Shown: positions 63,577 through 64,000 of the stretch, in pieces
How positions within the stretch are numbered: position 1 is the stretch's first letter
Layout of the letters: each line of letters starts with the position of its first letter
Assembly (NCBI RefSeq): GCF_900099965.1
Contig: NZ_FNDJ01000039.1
Span: 1 to 64,000 of the forward strand
Direction of reading: 5' to 3'
DNA length: 64,000 nucleotides
From: Nonomuraea jiangxiensis
Lineage (GTDB): Bacteria > Actinomycetota > Actinomycetes > Streptosporangiales > Streptosporangiaceae
Notes under the pieces: model-generated
Seen by the model: the letters and a program-made list of their open reading frames with translations, nothing else
Database searches by the model: none
Told to the model about the DNA's origin: nothing
Program-made: the position numbers and the translations under genes

Positions 63577-63729
63577 GGAAAGGGACCCGACCAACCGTGT
63601 GACGGACAACATTGAAGGATTGTGGCGGGCGGTCATCCGTCTCCCCGGCGCAGGAAACGCGCCATGGCCGCCCGCCTCAAGCAATCGCCACGCGGTGAAC
63701 GGTCCTCGTGATCGCTCTGAAGGCGGCGC

Positions 63730-63963
63730 TCACATCACGCGGTTGAGGTTGAGCACCAGCCAGATCACGAACAACGACACCACCGTGATCCCGATCATCG
63801 ACCTGGCCGCGTTGTGCGCGACCACCTTACGTGCGGTGACCTGCTTGGCGCTCTGCTTCCACACCTGCCGCATGATGATCATTGCTTGATAGCGGCGGCC
63901 GAGGGCGAACACGGCGAGCGCGATGAGGATGAACAAGACGATGCGCATGTCTGCAGCTGCCAC
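63730..63963 (-). CDS. Small membrane protein
   Basis: The protein has 77 residues from GTG 63963, which has AGGGGGA six bases upstream; ATG 63948 is an alternative with no such site. Two membrane segments (RIVLFILIALAVFALG and IGITVVSLFVIWLVLNL) flank a basic central region (MRQVWKQSAKQVTARKVVAHNAARS). No family is recognised. Confidence 0.65.
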   Translation of the reverse strand: MAAADMRIVLFILIALAVFALGRRYQAMIIMRQVWKQSAKQVTARKVVAHNAARSMIGITVVSLFVIWLVLNLNRVM

Positions 63964-64000
63964 GGAGATCCCCCTGTGGGCTTTGAAAACTGATGCCCCC

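Noticed and set aside
1..64000. CRISPR arrays
   Set aside because: No series of regularly spaced short direct repeats was seen; the repeats present are IS copies, att repeats and operator dyads.

Overview
The window is high-GC DNA from an actinobacterium. Codon bias, signal peptides, a cobD gene and many actinobacterial insertion sequences fit the Streptosporangiales (Nonomuraea-like), but the genus is an inference. It is an accessory region dense in broken genes and nested IS remnants.

Main structure: a complete tRNA-Arg(TCT) gene lies at 61299-61372 (minus strand), with a tyrosine recombinase (59525-61090) beside it. A second copy of the tRNA 3' half, with about 157 bp of flank, lies at 13262-13460. 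The two copies are direct repeats of about 92% identity ending exactly in the anticodon loop. The 47.9 kb between them (13461-61340) is therefore read as an integrated element. No replication or FtsK/Tra-type transfer gene was seen in it. The left repeat is cut by an IS exactly where similarity to the int-proximal end stops, which suggests an older related element (or its remnant) further left.

1-13460: partial SRPBCC gene and a broken TetR gene around a double palindrome; small secreted protein; CGNR regulator divergent from a frameshifted LysE exporter; winged-helix regulator; secreted repeat protein; fragments of two-component genes; AraC regulator; DUF4333 lipoprotein; many transposase pieces (IS256, ISAs1, IS5, integrase-core types).

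13461-30000: PD-(D/E)XK-like protein followed by a vWA / PP2C / kinase operon (TerY-P-type triad, a known anti-phage architecture); nested IS; metallo-beta-lactamase-fold hydrolase; polysaccharide deacetylase divergent from a truncated TetR gene; YbdK-like ligase; small secreted and unknown proteins.

30000-46300: sugar ABC transporter operon (permease, binding protein, ATPase, permease, all overlapping), a lipoprotein and a large secreted sialidase-like beta-propeller protein, all on the minus strand; an RHS-type secreted protein cut by an intact IS; a SUMF1-like / NUDIX / nucleotidyltransferase group.

46300-61340: defence-rich end of the element. A four-gene type I restriction-modification operon (an HTH plus degenerate-methylase fusion protein, then HsdM, HsdS, HsdR) is divergent from a TIGR04141/DUF6119 protein, with two near-identical 18-bp dyads in the shared control region. 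An AbiGi-like gene, a frameshifted nuclease-like gene and the integrase follow.

61341-64000: apparent core chromosome: a phosphotransferase overlapping cobD, and a small membrane protein.
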